The notes: generated from the sequence alone by a model not told the origin. Shown: positions 43,681-56,182, numbered from the stretch's first letter. The stretch is DNA of 64,000 bases from Bagarius yarrelli (GCA_005784505.1 VCAZ01000015.1:4520668-4584667); one strand, 5' to 3'. Numbers and translations are program-made.

Positions 43681-44059
43681 TCGTGTTTACAGGAATGAAT
43701 ATAACTGATAGAAAAAGAGAAAATTTAAATAATGCTGAAATCATCATTTCCAAGAACCCTTGTCCTTTTTTGTGATGTTTTATAACTATGCCAAACTTTC
43801 TTGTATTGACAATGCTGACAAAGCCAAAACAACCCTAAAATAAACTATTACAGAAAGTTTACAATATACAATATGCTATGTTTTACTGTAAGTACTAAAA
43901 CAATTGCTTAAATGTCATATACTAGGATGCCAATAATAAAAAAATGAGCAAGAGAGACTATAGGTTAGCATATAATCATTAAAAGGGTTTATTTAATAAA
44001 AACAAATATCATTTTTAAAAAAAATAAAAAGCTATTCTTAAAATGTATTTTTATTAAAC

Positions 44060-44256
44060 GGGGAAGAAGTGGTGGCTCATGGTTAAGGTGTTGGATTACC
44101 AACCCAACGGTTGTGGTTCGATTCCCAGCTCCGGCAAGCCACCACTGTTGGACCCCTGAGCAAGGCCCTTAACCCCCCAATTGCTCAATTGTATAACAAG
44201 GAATATTGTAAGTCACTCTGGATAAGGGCATCTGCCAAATACTGTAAATGTATTAA
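44060..44256 (+). repeat. tRNA-derived SINE, family D
   Basis: The head TGGCTCATGGTTAAGGTG, the perfect B box GGTTCGATTCC at 44115-44125, the body CACCACTGTTGGACCCCTGA and the tail GTCACTCTGGATAAGGGCAT with TCTGCCAAATACTG identify it. It is the best preserved copy in the window. Confidence 0.85.
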
Positions 44257-44301
44257 TAAGATACTATACTAAGATACTCTCTTTAAATACTATACTGTCT
44301 G

Positions 44302-44490
44302 TACATTTACATTAACAGCATTTGCTAGACATCCTTATTCAGAGCAATCTACATTTTTCTTTTTAATACAGCTACGCATTTGGGGTATAAGAGCCTTGCT
44401 CAGGGGCCCAACAGTGACAACTTAATGGTGCTGGAAATCAAACCTCGATCTACAAATTAGCCGCCCAACACCACTGTACTACCACTTACT
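44302..44490 (-). repeat. tRNA-derived SINE, family D, reversed
   Basis: TTTGCTAGACATCCTTATTC, TTGCTCAGGGGCCCAACAGT and AACACCACTGTACTACC are the reversed family D words. It stands tail-to-tail with the copy at 44060. Confidence 0.8.
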
Positions 44491-44984
44491 ACTAGAGAGA
44501 ATTTTTTTTTTTTTGGGGGGGGGGGGGAAGCTTTGTGTCATGCTGTTATGAAAAAATGTAGTGTGGTGTGATAAAGTGGGGTTACTATTACCACTCTGAA
44601 GTAATATAATTTTGTGACGTGATTCACAACAAAAACAAATTTTAAAAAATTGTGCATTGCAATGAAATGATCACATCAATATTTTATAGAGACTAATTTT
44701 GCTAAAATAACATCCAACATAGCTGTGGATTCTGGCTGTAGGTCTTTTTGTATTCTTCCTTGCAAAATGCTTCCAGATCAGTCTGGTTTGATGGCTGCCG
44801 AACATTGATGGCTTATTTTTAAAAGATTTTTAATTAAGGGGACTGGGATGGTCATTCTATAATGTTTTATTTGCGTCTGTAAATGAATTAACTAAGCATT
44901 TTGACTGATTCCTGAAGGTTTCCACTAGCTGTGGTTGCTACACAATACTATAGCATACTTCTTCTGGAAAGCTGTGCTTTTTTA

Positions 44985-45032
44985 TCCAGTCGCTCTGAAT
45001 AAGGGCATCTGCCAAATGCTGTAAATGTAAAT
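44985..45032 (+). repeat. family D SINE tail fragment
   Basis: CAGTCGCTCTGAATAAGGGC and ATCTGCCAAATGCTG are the tail of the family D SINE without a head. Confidence 0.7.
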
Positions 45033-45171
45033 GTCCCAATCACATCCACAATGTGTTAAACTCAAACTGGCGGGAAACACAGTTATAAACAGGCTGATTG
45101 ATTAATTCGACGATCAGTCTAGCAGCCTTCCAATATTTCTGCAAAGGGATGTTACATTGCTACACCCATCT

Positions 45172-45172
45172 G

Positions 45173-45205
<33 letters not shown>

Positions 45206-45420
45206 CATCTGTATCATCGTTATAACCGTTATCCTTTTTGTTATTATCATCATCATTCTTATTAGTATTACAACCATTATCAGCAGCAATATTCTTCTTC
45301 TTCTTATAATAATAATAATAATCATCATCATCATCATCATCATTAAAATTATTATTAGCATCATCATCATTAATATTGTCATCATCATCATCACTTTTAT
45401 TATTATTATTATTATTATTA
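45172..45420. repeat. compound ATT/ATC trinucleotide microsatellite
   Basis: About 250 bases of ATT, ATC and TTC triplets with interruptions. It produces meaningless Met/Ile-rich reading frames. Confidence 0.95.
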
Positions 45421-48175
45421 ACAGTAGCCTATGTAGTAACTAGTTCTACTGAAAAATGTTACAAATTTGTGGCTTATAAAACATCTGGATCAAGAAGCAA
45501 AATGCTGAAGTTGAAATAGTCACTTAAATAAAAGGCTATTAGAAAATCATTTCTTTAGTTTGTCCTACATTTAATTGTGTTTTTTTTTCTGTTTAGTATA
45601 ACAAATTTGTCCATTTGTTGCTTAGTAACAGAACACATAGTGGTGGTAATTTTAGGTAGTAAAACAAGTAAGTGTTGTTAATTAGTAGATGTTTGAAGGA
45701 ATGTCTGGTGTTTCATTTCTTTGATATTTTGGGTACTTTTTTGTCCCATTTCTTCAGTAAAATCATTAGGTTGTCTCATGGTATCTTTCTTAATTAACCT
45801 ATTAGACTTAGTTATGAAATTATAGTAATTCTTAGACTAGATATATTGGACAAATGTAACCAAATTCAATAAATCCTAAGCAGATGATCTTTATAGGAAG
45901 TGTCGCTGTTTTGCCGTGTTAAGCGCACAGCATGTTGGGAAGAAAATATTTGCCTGATGAAGCACAAATACAAAATAAATTTGAACCTCGGCTCTAAGAA
46001 GATTAGCAGCATTTATAATGGTTTGTTATCATAATAAATTCTGTACTGCATATTTGCTACATGTGTCGTCTACTTTTACAGACACACACACACACTCCAA
46101 GATCACGGTTTATTTTGCTGATTTGGGCTGCAGCTGCTACGGCGCTATCACACACACACCATCACAAACACTAACGTGCTTAGGATAAGCTTGCACTCAA
46201 CATTTATGCTCTGAAAGTGTATTTGAGTATGTGTGTGCGTGTGTGTGTGTAGAAGGTAAAAATCTGATGATAAAAATAAGCGTGTGTGGATTTTTGCTTA
46301 GGGTGGAAGAGTAAATAATAGTGAAAAGGTCATGCATGTGTAGTCCCCAAGAGTCAGTGATTTTCTGTAAGCAGGAGGTTTTTTAATCTGAAAGCGGATA
46401 TAGAGAAAAACAAAGATACAAGAAAAATATTGTGGAAAATGATCATGTGTGGTCCTGTTATAATCAGGTAAAATAATCAGGATGGGGTTATAAAGCAGAG
46501 ATAATTGTGTTCAAATTATAACTGTAGTCTGGTAGCACTGAAAGTGTCTGTCTTACCCTCGCTGCAAATCACTGTCCAAACGCAAAAATGTGCACAGACT
46601 AGACGACCAGAGACAACACTACTACAACACATCATGTGTCGTTCACTGGTAAGAAAACTTTAAGTACAGTTAGTACCAGTACTAAAATACCAAACATATA
46701 AATAGTACCTAATTACATGGCTCTGCTGTAGTTGATCTAATTCATAAAGTTCCATAAACTACATAAGCCATGCGTTACTGTCAAAACACACCAATACCCA
46801 AACACCATATTCCTACTGGTCCAAAAGAAATACTGCAACCATGACATTATCTGTCAAAGCCTTTGTCTCCAGACTGGAAACACAACACAATAATAATTTG
46901 GGTTTTCGGTCTGTTCTATTCCAGCCATTTTTCCCTGCAGTACATGGACGTGCTGATGATGAACAGGGTGTGCAGAGGTACACAAATACATATGTTGACA
47001 GACAGGTAGGAAAGCCTATCATAGTGTTCAAAACAAAATTTTTGATTGGACGAACATTTATTGGTTGTATTGAATATATAAATTACACATAAATACATTT
47101 AGACTATTTAACTTAATAATTGCTATCAGGATGTGGAGAGACTTTAAACCAGCAGAGTAAAAAATGTTTCTAAAGACAATCACCTATTGTACCTTTAAAG
47201 TAATTGTAATGATTTTCTAATAACAGCATCGGTTTAGCTGTAACTGTATTGTCATTGTGCAGATTACAGTACAGAGCCAAAGTAGTACAGGTGCCACATG
47301 CATTATTCCTGTCTTAAACTGTAGAAATAAAGATGATTCTAATGTTTTCTTCATTAACTAACAGCACATGGATTTCGTTTCTGTGTGTAGTTACATTTAA
47401 TGTTATGGAGCCCCTTCACATTATAGGTGATGAATATAAATTTAAAGAATGAATTTAGCATAGACGAAATAGGCATTTGTTTAGGCTGCAAGATGACTGG
47501 GGGGGTTATTATTGTTTTTTGGTTTTTTTTTTTCGAAATTTTGCTTTTGACAAAAAACCCAAATTTAGTACTGATTATCAACTAACCGCTGAAATATTGT
47601 TAGAACAAAATAAAATTGACATCAACAAAAAACAGAGATTTAGAAAATATATTAGAGTTTAGTGCACTTTTTTGTTTATTTGCACCTTGTTGAACTATTG
47701 TGTGGGTCTTCTGGTGACTGTTTGCTATTTTTTGTCACAATTAATTTCCTACTTATGCTTAATTATTTATGTATTTGTACAGTATTTATGATACTCGCTG
47801 TAGTAGATATGAAGTAAATCACTTCACTATGTCCTGTTATAGAAAACTTTTACATAAACCCAATCACATCATTGTGTCACATCAATCCGATCACATCACT
47901 GTGTCATGTTTTTTCTTAACACCTTTAGGTGACAGAGAAAACATTGTTAAGACAGTAGAAATTGTATATTTAAAATAAAATTGTGTATTTGTTGAAATGA
48001 AATTTGTATTCGTAAAAAATGGTGACATACTGTACACACTGTTAAATATTTAGAAGGATTTGGGAAAGACATCCACAACTGCTAATGTTGCCCCATCAAC
48101 CACTAATAATTTATTTATGAATCGACTTTAAACGTTACTGATGTTTGTAGATGATGTATTTGGAGCAGTGAGTCA

Positions 48176-48221
48176 AGATTGAGAAAGAGAAAGAGAGAGA
48201 AAGTTAGAGAGAGAGAGAGAC

Positions 48222-48254
<33 letters not shown>

Positions 48255-48271
48255 CTGAGAGAGAGAGAGAG
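48176..48271. repeat. (GA)n microsatellite
   Basis: Interrupted purine tract, about 95 bases, next to candidate conserved element 2. Confidence 0.95.
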
Positions 48272-48279
48272 GGGAAGAT

Positions 48280-48910
48280 GAGAACTGCCCCATCTCATTA
48301 ATGGAGACAAAATAGTGGAATTAGGTCGAATCTAATTACAAGCCATAGTATCTAATGTAAAAACACGCCTGTATTTTTTTTAACCCCTCATTCATTTGGA
48401 CTAGTAATTAGTTTTGGCCTCTCGAAAAATGCCACCCTTTAATCATGGCAAGGCAGATGTGATTTTGAGGTGCAATTTAATCTTGCTTTAATGAAGAACT
48501 AATGGACGCATAGCAAATTACATTTTCCTCGCTCATCTCTCATGTAGTAGGAAGAGGATAAAAAAATCTATTCCCTGCTTTTGAAAAGTAGCTTTGATAA
48601 TAGGTGGAGCGGGCCGGTGTGGAGCCAGCGCGCTTTTTTTCAGTCCACTCACCGCTCAATGGAGAGGAGGCCACAATTAGCGACAAAGCACACAAAAAGC
48701 ATGAGAGGAATAGATTCGGGCGCTTTTGCTCAACTTGCATCTCATACAGCCTCGTTAGACGCAGGGCGAAAGTGTCACCGAGGAACAATGGACTGTGATA
48801 AATTAGCCTGCCTACCAAACAAAAAAAAACATGTACAGCTAATTTTCAATTATACCTATAAATGCATCATCAGACTGAAGAGATATTGGATACGCATGGG
48901 GAGTTAACTA
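48280..48910. promoter_or_regulatory. candidate conserved non-coding element 2
   Basis: Unique sequence with many homeodomain-core words (CTAATTACAAGCC, CTAGTAATTAGTTTTGG, GCAAATTAC), a SOX-like AACAATGG at 48784-48791, and several GC-rich patches. It has no SINE similarity and no convincing coding frame on either strand. I infer an enhancer-like element; conservation is untested. Confidence 0.38.
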
Positions 48911-49465
48911 ATAGATCTGCAGCTCCGGCTCACTTCTTTCTTTCTTTTTCTCTTTCTCTTTCAACACAAAACAAAACGAACTCATTTGCCATTTAAAGGA
49001 TGGGAGATCCATTTTTAGATCAACTGATCACTCTGAAAGCCTAGCTCATGTGTGTCGGATTTTAAAGCATTAATATTTACTTAGAAACTATGATGCCTGT
49101 AATAAGCATGTGTTTATATATGTCTCATAATTATTTAAACGTTTGAAGTGTAAAATAGAGACTTTTTACAGATTTTATGAAGTGTGTTTTAAACTATATC
49201 CACTTAAAAAAACATAATGATACATGATGTTTAGCTTCATAAATGAGTCATGTATTTTTTTCTTGCTTTCTTTTTTTTTTAAATAAATATGCAGGTCACC
49301 ATGTTAATAAACAATATTACACAAAAAAGTGTCAGTCTAAAGAAAAAGTTTGTTTTAAATCATTAGCTTTATTTTAAAAAGTTCATCAATGAGTCACACT
49401 AAAAATGAGTCAATTGTAAAAATTTAAAGGAGTCAATTTTTAATCCGGGATCAGCATTATCTTTT

Positions 49466-49541
49466 TCCCTTTTCTTTTCTTTTCTTTTCTTTTCTTTTCT
49501 TCTTTTCTTTTCTTTTCTTTTCTTTTCTTTTCTTTTCTTTT
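49466..49541. repeat. (TTTTC)n microsatellite
   Basis: About 14 pentamer units with one short interruption. Confidence 0.95.
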
Positions 49542-50559
49542 CAATTTCAATTCTACTAATGTAATTTTATTTGCTTTAAACAGTAAGGATTCTAGCAAAC
49601 TCACTTGTTAAGCTGTTTTGTGCTTGTGGCTATAATGTCTCTTGGAAATGACCATAAAATGCAATTTTGCTAGCTCTAGCTATCTTATGAAAAATTAGAT
49701 TTGATATTACATTTAAGATTAAATATTATATTTGGATTTTTCTACAAATAAAAACATTTGAAAAGATGTGTGTCATGAATAAGCATTTGTTCTTAAGGAA
49801 GAAATGTTTCAGTACAATTTTCTATGTGATGACATTTTAGAACTAAAATCTATAACTATGTTGCAGTGTCATTTATTGATACTGGGATGCTGTGGGTAGC
49901 TAGTTTAGATGTGTTTTGTTTGTGTGGTTAGCTAACTGGTTCCTACATTTTCATAGTTTGTTTTATAGCGATATTTTTTTATTGTCTTCTGCATTAAAAA
50001 TCAGTCTTTGAGATAACCCTAAATTATGTTGCACATCCTGCTAGTTTTTAAATGTAATTATAAAAAGGATTTTAGATCTTTACTGTTGTTATTATTATGT
50101 TTGTCAAAGTGTTCAAATGTGTTATTATTTTTTTTTTATCATATTTTGCTGATCTGCTTTAAGTGCACATGCACACACACATTCAATATAAATCGATGTT
50201 CACGGCATCACCCATATAAACTAAGATAAATATTCTGTTTATGTTGCCATGATTTCTCTATTTGCATTATATAGTCAGGGCCAGCAAGTCTTGCTCTGCT
50301 GCCTAAACACTATCAGAAGCTGACCTGCATTTACAACCTAAATTCTAATATTTGTTCCATTAAATTGTATTAATTTATTTCCAACAGTATATTCTCTTTA
50401 TTCCGTAGCGTTTCTCGTGCTGCACTGCGCTGATATGTTAATCTAATCTGCCAGAGCCTTCAGAATCAGTAGTGCTGCCCATGTAACTTAAACTATATTA
50501 GCAGTGGAAGATTGCTAATTAGTTAAAAATGTTTCTTTACCCAATCAGATTTCAAATTC

Positions 50560-50900
50560 GAATCTCCAGAGCCAGCTAGCTGGCCCACGATAATGTCAGC
50601 ATTTTTCCGTCCTCTGATTGGTTGATCAAAGTAAAACTGTTACAGGCAAGTTCGTCTAGCAAAACACGTCTGATGAATTCAAATTTTTACGCCCACAATG
50701 GCTGATGAAGGGGAAAAAAAATTGGACTTGGTCTCGGACATACTCAAAAATTTTGTTTTAAGGCGGACTTTTTCGGGAAAAAAAGTCACTGTGAGGGGAG
50801 ATCGTTAACCCCGAAGCTAACTAGCTTGTATTAGCCCCGAAAGAGTTTCCAGACCAGTTCCAAGAACGTAACGCTGGCTTACAGTCTTCAAATGTATTAT
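50560..50900 (+). pseudogene. possible short remnant of a transposon-derived gene
   Basis: From 50698 an ATG opens a short frame, MADEGEKKLDLVSDILKNFV, that soon ends. Further on another frame reads APKEFQTSSKNVTLA. The arrangement resembles the start of ZMYM/TTF-type transposase genes, but similarity is too weak to be sure. Confidence 0.2.
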
Positions 50901-51469
50901 ATATTTTATTTTATAGCTTTAATATTTTTATGATGTTATGAGATAAATATTGATTCTGAACTGCTTCAGATGATGTATGTCGTACAATTGCGGTTGTAGT
51001 GTAAAGGTTTTTTTTCTACACTGCTTAACAGGGTTTTTGCATTAATAAAAATGGTTTTCATCCTCAGTACACTAAATGTCTCTCTCTCTGTAATGCCACG
51101 CCGTGTTATAATGCGCATTTTTGTAAAGTATTGATAGTTTCTATAATTGCGACGGGATAGCGGTGGTATTAAGAGGTGTATCAGTCGGGTAAGTCCTCAT
51201 AGAAGGCCCAGGTACCAAATGCACCGCCCAGCACTGCCTAACTGTGATTGGAGCTATTTCATCTTATGTATCTGTGTCCTGTAGTGTTTTTGTATTGCAT
51301 TTGTGAACCTCTTTTTCTGGTTTTGTGTAATTCTGTGTTGTTTCATGTAGCATCACGATTCGTCTGCTATATATGGTTAAACTGTTACAATAAAAGTTGA
51401 CTTAAGTCTCATACATTTGCTCATTAAATTCTATTTTTTTTAAACAGCTTAACTAAATGACTTACAGAT

Positions 51470-52060
51470 TTCCAGGCCAATTAATTCAAAGACCATGTCA
51501 GTTAATTATGCCTTAATTGACAGCTCTGTGATTTCATAATATTATAATCGCATTTATATTGATCAAACTCAGATTTTCTTTGCATAAAGAGTATACAGAG
51601 AGCTTGGGCAAATGAGCAATGGAATATCTTAGTGTGTACTTGTGAATTTATTTTATTTTTTGCAATACAGCAGGAGATGAAAGCCTAATGGAAGTTGGCT
51701 TAACTCATGAACCAGCCCTGCTATGGATCTGATTACTGAGGAAGAGTAATTTATTTTCCTTAAAACGGAGAAAAAATTGGATAGGATGAATAAAATTTCT
51801 CTGTCGTAGCGTAGCGATGGTGCCATGGGAGATTACGCACTTCCTAATCGTTCATCAGCAGCGAGTGTGTACTGGCTTAGCATAATGGAATTGGTAAACT
51901 GGTTAGTGTGGACACGAGGCTGCGCTATCAGCTCTGCCATAACGGCTTATGTGGCACCAACACACTCCCACTTACTGCCACACACAGCGGAATATTCCTG
52001 GAATATTTTATATATCTTTTGGCACACATTAGTAGGGATAGAGACCTTGCCATGCTGCCT
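51470..52060. promoter_or_regulatory. candidate conserved non-coding element 3
   Basis: Unique sequence with GGCCAATTAATTC, AGTTAATTATGCC and CCTTAATTGACAG (homeodomain-like) and TTTGCATA (POU-like, 51579). From 51810 it becomes more GC-balanced (CCATGGGAGATTACGC, GAGGCTGCGCTATCAG). No repeat similarity and no coding frame are evident. This is inference only. Confidence 0.33.
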
Positions 52061-52851
52061 GTGCTGAGAATTGCAGAAGTTAAATTGCATATAACTGTTA
52101 ATAACTTAACCTGCCTTCACTCGTAATTTCTGAACTCAATACAGCCAAAAAACAGGACAGATTATTGACTCTCTGTTCTTAGAAGAATATCTAGCTGTTT
52201 ACTTCACGAGGATGAAAAACTGTTTACTGAGCTAAATAACAATAAAAAATATCTATTGTTATGATAAACTATTAGTGCATTTTGACAGATCTAAGGGTTT
52301 AATCAAGAACTTTGATTGTTAAGACCAAGACTAACCAACAAGCAGCCAAAATCAAGCTTTAATGAGGTCTTAAAAAACTGTGAAGATTATGGTATAAAAC
52401 TATTAAACGCTTTTAGGGGCCGAACCTACAGCTCACTTCAACATTTAGCGTTTTCCATATAATATGGAAAGACAATACAATCATTATTTGCACATTTGCA
52501 CAAACCAACACACTGGACTGGCACAGCACAGAGTCACTTAACACTTTTAATCCAGCACAAGGACACTTTAGTACTTCTATCAATATCTGTATATACATAT
52601 CTATACTAAATTAAACTATATATAGAGATATCTATAGATCTACTATCTATACATATCTCTATATATAGATTAATTTATTTCTTATTTTATATTTTTACTC
52701 ACACTTTTTACTTTCATGTTTACATGTCAGACAGCCGTGGAAAGCATTTCACTGTATGTTGTACTATGTATGATTATGTATATGACGAATAAAAATTAAA
52801 TTAGATTATTATTTAAAATTGCTAGCTGAAATTGATATGTAGTATTTACTT

Positions 52852-53020
52852 TCAGATTTACAGCATTGGGCAGACACCTTTATCCAAAGTGGCTTACATT
52901 TACCTCCTTTATACAACTGGGCAATTGGGGGTTAAGGGCCTTACTCAGGGGTCCAGCAGTGGTGATGGTGCTGGGAATCAAACCCTGAACACCTTAACCA
53001 ATGCGCTACCACTTCTCCTA
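52852..53020 (-). repeat. tRNA-derived SINE, family D, reversed
   Basis: CATTGGGCAGACACCTTTAT, GGGCCTTACTCAGGGGTCC and ACACCTTAACCAATGCGC are reversed family D words. Confidence 0.8.
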
Positions 53021-54494
53021 CAACTGACATAGGCAGTATAAATCCCAAAAAGTTAGAGACAATCACAAAACAAATCTTATTTAATGCATGAAAAAAGAAT
53101 TAATTTTAACTTTTTTTCTCCTGGTGAATTTTTCGGGTGACGTTTTTGTATGTAAAAAAAAAAATAAACCTAATTAGACGCATTAAAGCAAATTTTGAAT
53201 TTAGATTAAACAAATGCCCCTCTTTTCTGATCAGATATAATAGTATAAATTGTACATATTGTCACATTATAACACCATATTTCTATATACTATACAAGAT
53301 TTTAGACTTTAACCAAAAAGTTATTGATGCAAGTCAAGAACGAGTACAAGAAGAAGACCCATATTAACAAAATGAAAAACCTCAGAGTAAAACAAGTTCA
53401 AGTACAAATTCCAATAATTCCTAATTAATACAGTAAATGTCTTGAGGACAGGTTTCTTATTTAACAGTCCATTTAAAATGTCCCGAGAGCTACAGAAGTC
53501 ATTAATCACTGATTCATAAATTACTTACAACCTGCAAACCAAAGCTTCATTTAAGAGCTTCTTTTAGGGGTTCAAAGGTCAACAAATGTGTAATGTTGTG
53601 AACTATAGGTTAAGAATATAAACTAAACTTTAAACCACAGGATAGAGAGAAAAATTAAGGTGGAAATACCGGAAATACACAGTAAAAAGTTAAACCAAGT
53701 TTAAACTATAAGTAAGAAAGTAAACAATAGTGTGATATGGTGGACTACTGGGTAGGAAGGTAAGCTGAAAGGCAAATTAGTTAACCTAAGAGAATATTTA
53801 GAAACAACTACAATACTAACATGACCTTTTACAAAACTTGATCAATCTTATAGTCTAGACAATAAATAAATGAATGTCTATGATGTATCAGATTCAATGG
53901 GTATGTTATGACAAAACAGATTGAAAAACAGTTTATAAATAACAGATTTCTATAAAACAGAAATGCATAACAATAAAACTTCATCAATAACACAATATTA
54001 AATAATATAAAATGTAGGATCTAAAAAAGTATTTTAAAAAAATTAACTCTAGAACTGTACAATTTTTGATGGATGTACATTTGTAAACAAGTCTATTAAA
54101 GTTCTTTCAGATAAAAAGTGTTCAATGTCTTATGTATGTGTTTTACTATTAGGTTTTTTATGACAACTACATCAACTTTTTTTAAATTAATTAATCAAAT
54201 TATTTGAATAAATTTGCTTTAAACCTTCTTATTTGTTATGTTTTAAGAATTTAAATGTTAAGATCAGACTTTTTTTTCTGTATACCCATTTGAAACACAT
54301 TGTAAACAGCTTCATTTTCGTAAATACATGTTACTACCTAGAAAAGTTTAAATACAGAAAATACTGAAACGTTTATATCTATAATAAAACCTGCAAAACA
54401 ACAAAAACAACAATTCTTTTTTCACCTGGTACTACCAACGGCTATTGCATAAATAAGCAGAGGAAAATTTCAAGGTGAAACGTTTCACTGATTT

Positions 54495-54516
54495 TCCACT
54501 AGGTGTCAGTAGCAGG
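54495..54516 (+). promoter_or_regulatory. CTCF-like motif
   Basis: CCACTAGGTGTCAGTAG is close to the CTCF core and lies 1.6 kb upstream of the fxr1 start. Confidence 0.35.
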
Positions 54517-54647
54517 TTTTGTCAAACAGAAAGCTTTGGAAAGCTCTTCACATTTGTATTTAAAATGTAATGTATATAAAATATATTCTGTAATGCAAGT
54601 GATATAAACATTCTAAATGTCTAAATATATAAATGTCTATATACACA

Positions 54648-55070
54648 TTACATAGCTAAAAGTTTGTGGACACCCTTACTAGCACACAGACATAAGTGTG
54701 TCTTCCCAAAACTGTTGCCATAAAGTTGGAGGAAACTTGTCTCGGTTGTCTCAGATGTCTCTGCATGTTGTTGTTTTAAGATTTTACTCTCACTGGATGT
54801 AAGAGGGCCAAAACACTGTTCCAGCATGACAATACCCCTGTGCACAAAGCCCCTGAACTACATAAAGACATGGTGTTTTAATGTTGGAGTGGGAGAACCG
54901 TACTGTCCTGCTAGCGTCCTGACTCCTGACCCCAGCTGGAACACTGACTACACCCCAGACCTCCTCATCCAACATTAATGTCTGAACTCAGTAATATTGT
55001 GACTGAATAAGCAAATGCTCACAGCAACACTTTAGCGTGGAGGTTACTATAGGTGTAAAGATTAGACGAA
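54648..55070 (+). mobile_element. truncated Tc1-like DNA transposon remnant
   Basis: It starts AGCTAAAAGTTTGTGGACAC, the terminal motif of a common fish Tc1-related repeat. A broken frame reads FQHDNTPVHKAPELHKDMVF near 54820-54880, corresponding to the catalytic region of Tc1/mariner transposases (QHDNAPVH). The right end is lost and no complete frame remains. Confidence 0.65.
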
Positions 55071-55899
55071 ATCTAAAATAGTGTCAGCAGGATGGGTGGG
55101 GTTTCAGACTGTTTAGAAACTAACTTTAATGATAGTTTAAGGAGGATAAAAATGCACTGGACTTAAAAGAATATTAGGATTCAATTTTTAAGCGCTATTG
55201 TAAAACTTTAACTTTTACCTGCTGATTAATTGTACCAGTTTATTAGACACTCTGTGGTGTAAATAGGTTGATGAAATAATATGTCTTTATTGATTTGACA
55301 TCATATACATTGGAGCATAAAAATGTACAAACCATTTGCATGTTTTTTTTTTTACATTTACATTTTTTTTTTACATTTCTGTCTGCAGATAACTAACAAG
55401 TCTTGTTTGTTTGATTTAGGACATTAGTCTTCGCTTTGTAGGACCTGTGATGATATTTTTGGGTCATATTTAAAGGCTTTACAAAATTTACATAAGTTTG
55501 TATCCAGCAGTGTCTTTGGTGATGTTTTTTTTCTTCTGTAATTTTTAATTCATACATTCATCCTAAATGATATAAAACATTTCTGAATCCTGTACTTGGA
55601 AACCTTAAATTAGTATAAATATTTGTTTAGAAATATGTTTATACTCATCTAAAACGTAAAGCTTATAAATGAATCAAAAAGTCTCCAGAATAATTAAAAA
55701 CATTTTTATCTTTTGACAAAAGCCGTTGTTACAACATAACCTAACATTAGTCACAAATAAAAAAAGCTCAGGGGGTTAGAAATGTCATAAGCGTTGTTCC
55801 ACCACTGTAACTCATAGTTAAATCATAGAAGGATTGGCTGAACCTCAAATTGATTCTCACTCCCTATATAAGTGCACTAATAAGACATAAAAACATTAA

Positions 55900-56131
55900 T
55901 TTGTTTATACATTATAGTAAAATGTAATTATAATAAGATGAAATTGGGCTTCAACTAGACCATATATAAATGTACAAAATAAAAAAATATATATTATAAG
56001 GCAATTTTATTGAAGCACTGGACGAAGTGCACTAAATATTCTGTAAACAGAGATTTGAGATTGAGCCCGATAGCGTCACTTTAGCCTGAATATTTCTAGA
56101 ACTTTTACCCACAATTCTTAGCGTGTTTAAA
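55900..56131 (+). promoter_or_regulatory. fxr1: fxr1 5' UTR and likely promoter
   Basis: This is the immediate upstream of the fxr1 ATG, with a CRE-half-like GCGTCAC near 56073. No TATA box is obvious. The transcription start cannot be placed from sequence. Confidence 0.4.
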
Positions 56132-56182
56132 ATGGACGAACTGACAGTAGAGGTTCGCGGCTCCAATGGAGCTTATTATAAG
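56132..56182 (+). CDS. fxr1: fxr1 coding exon 1
   Basis: Residues 1-17, MDELTVEVRGSNGAYYK, the start of Tudor 1, followed by a GTAAAA donor in phase 0. The ATG is chosen because VEVRGSNGA is the invariant start of the family and no upstream in-frame ATG continues it. Confidence 0.93.

Larger units (their letters stand above)
38251..55900. other. 17.6 kb intergenic region between atp11b and fxr1
   Basis: No protein-coding gene was recognised in any frame; in particular there is no intronless SoxB1 HMG-box frame. The region contains SINEs, other interspersed repeats, microsatellites and three unique blocks that look like conserved non-coding elements, all listed separately. Most of the rest (38.3-39.9, 45.5-46.8, 53.0-54.6 and 55.1-55.9 kb) is AT-rich with nothing recognised. 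Confidence 0.6.

Noticed and set aside
44060..44256. tRNA gene (perfect B box)
   Set aside because: The B box belongs to a SINE with the usual body and tail; no cloverleaf with acceptor stem was found. The same holds for the other B-box hits.
45152..45394. Met/Ile-rich frame
   Set aside because: Translation of the ATT/ATC microsatellite.
46930..46980. Exon-like YMDVLMMNRVCR flanked by an acceptor- and donor-like site
   Set aside because: Only a dozen codons, no recognised neighbour exons; most likely chance.
48540..48907. Frames of 64-108 codons on both strands
   Set aside because: Mutually overlapping frames inside a stretch that looks like regulatory DNA; no domain or codon pattern is visible.
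38251..55900. sox2 (or another SoxB1 gene) between the two genes
   Set aside because: An intronless HMG-box frame of about 300 codons would be plain. No such frame or HMG-box motif is present on either strand.
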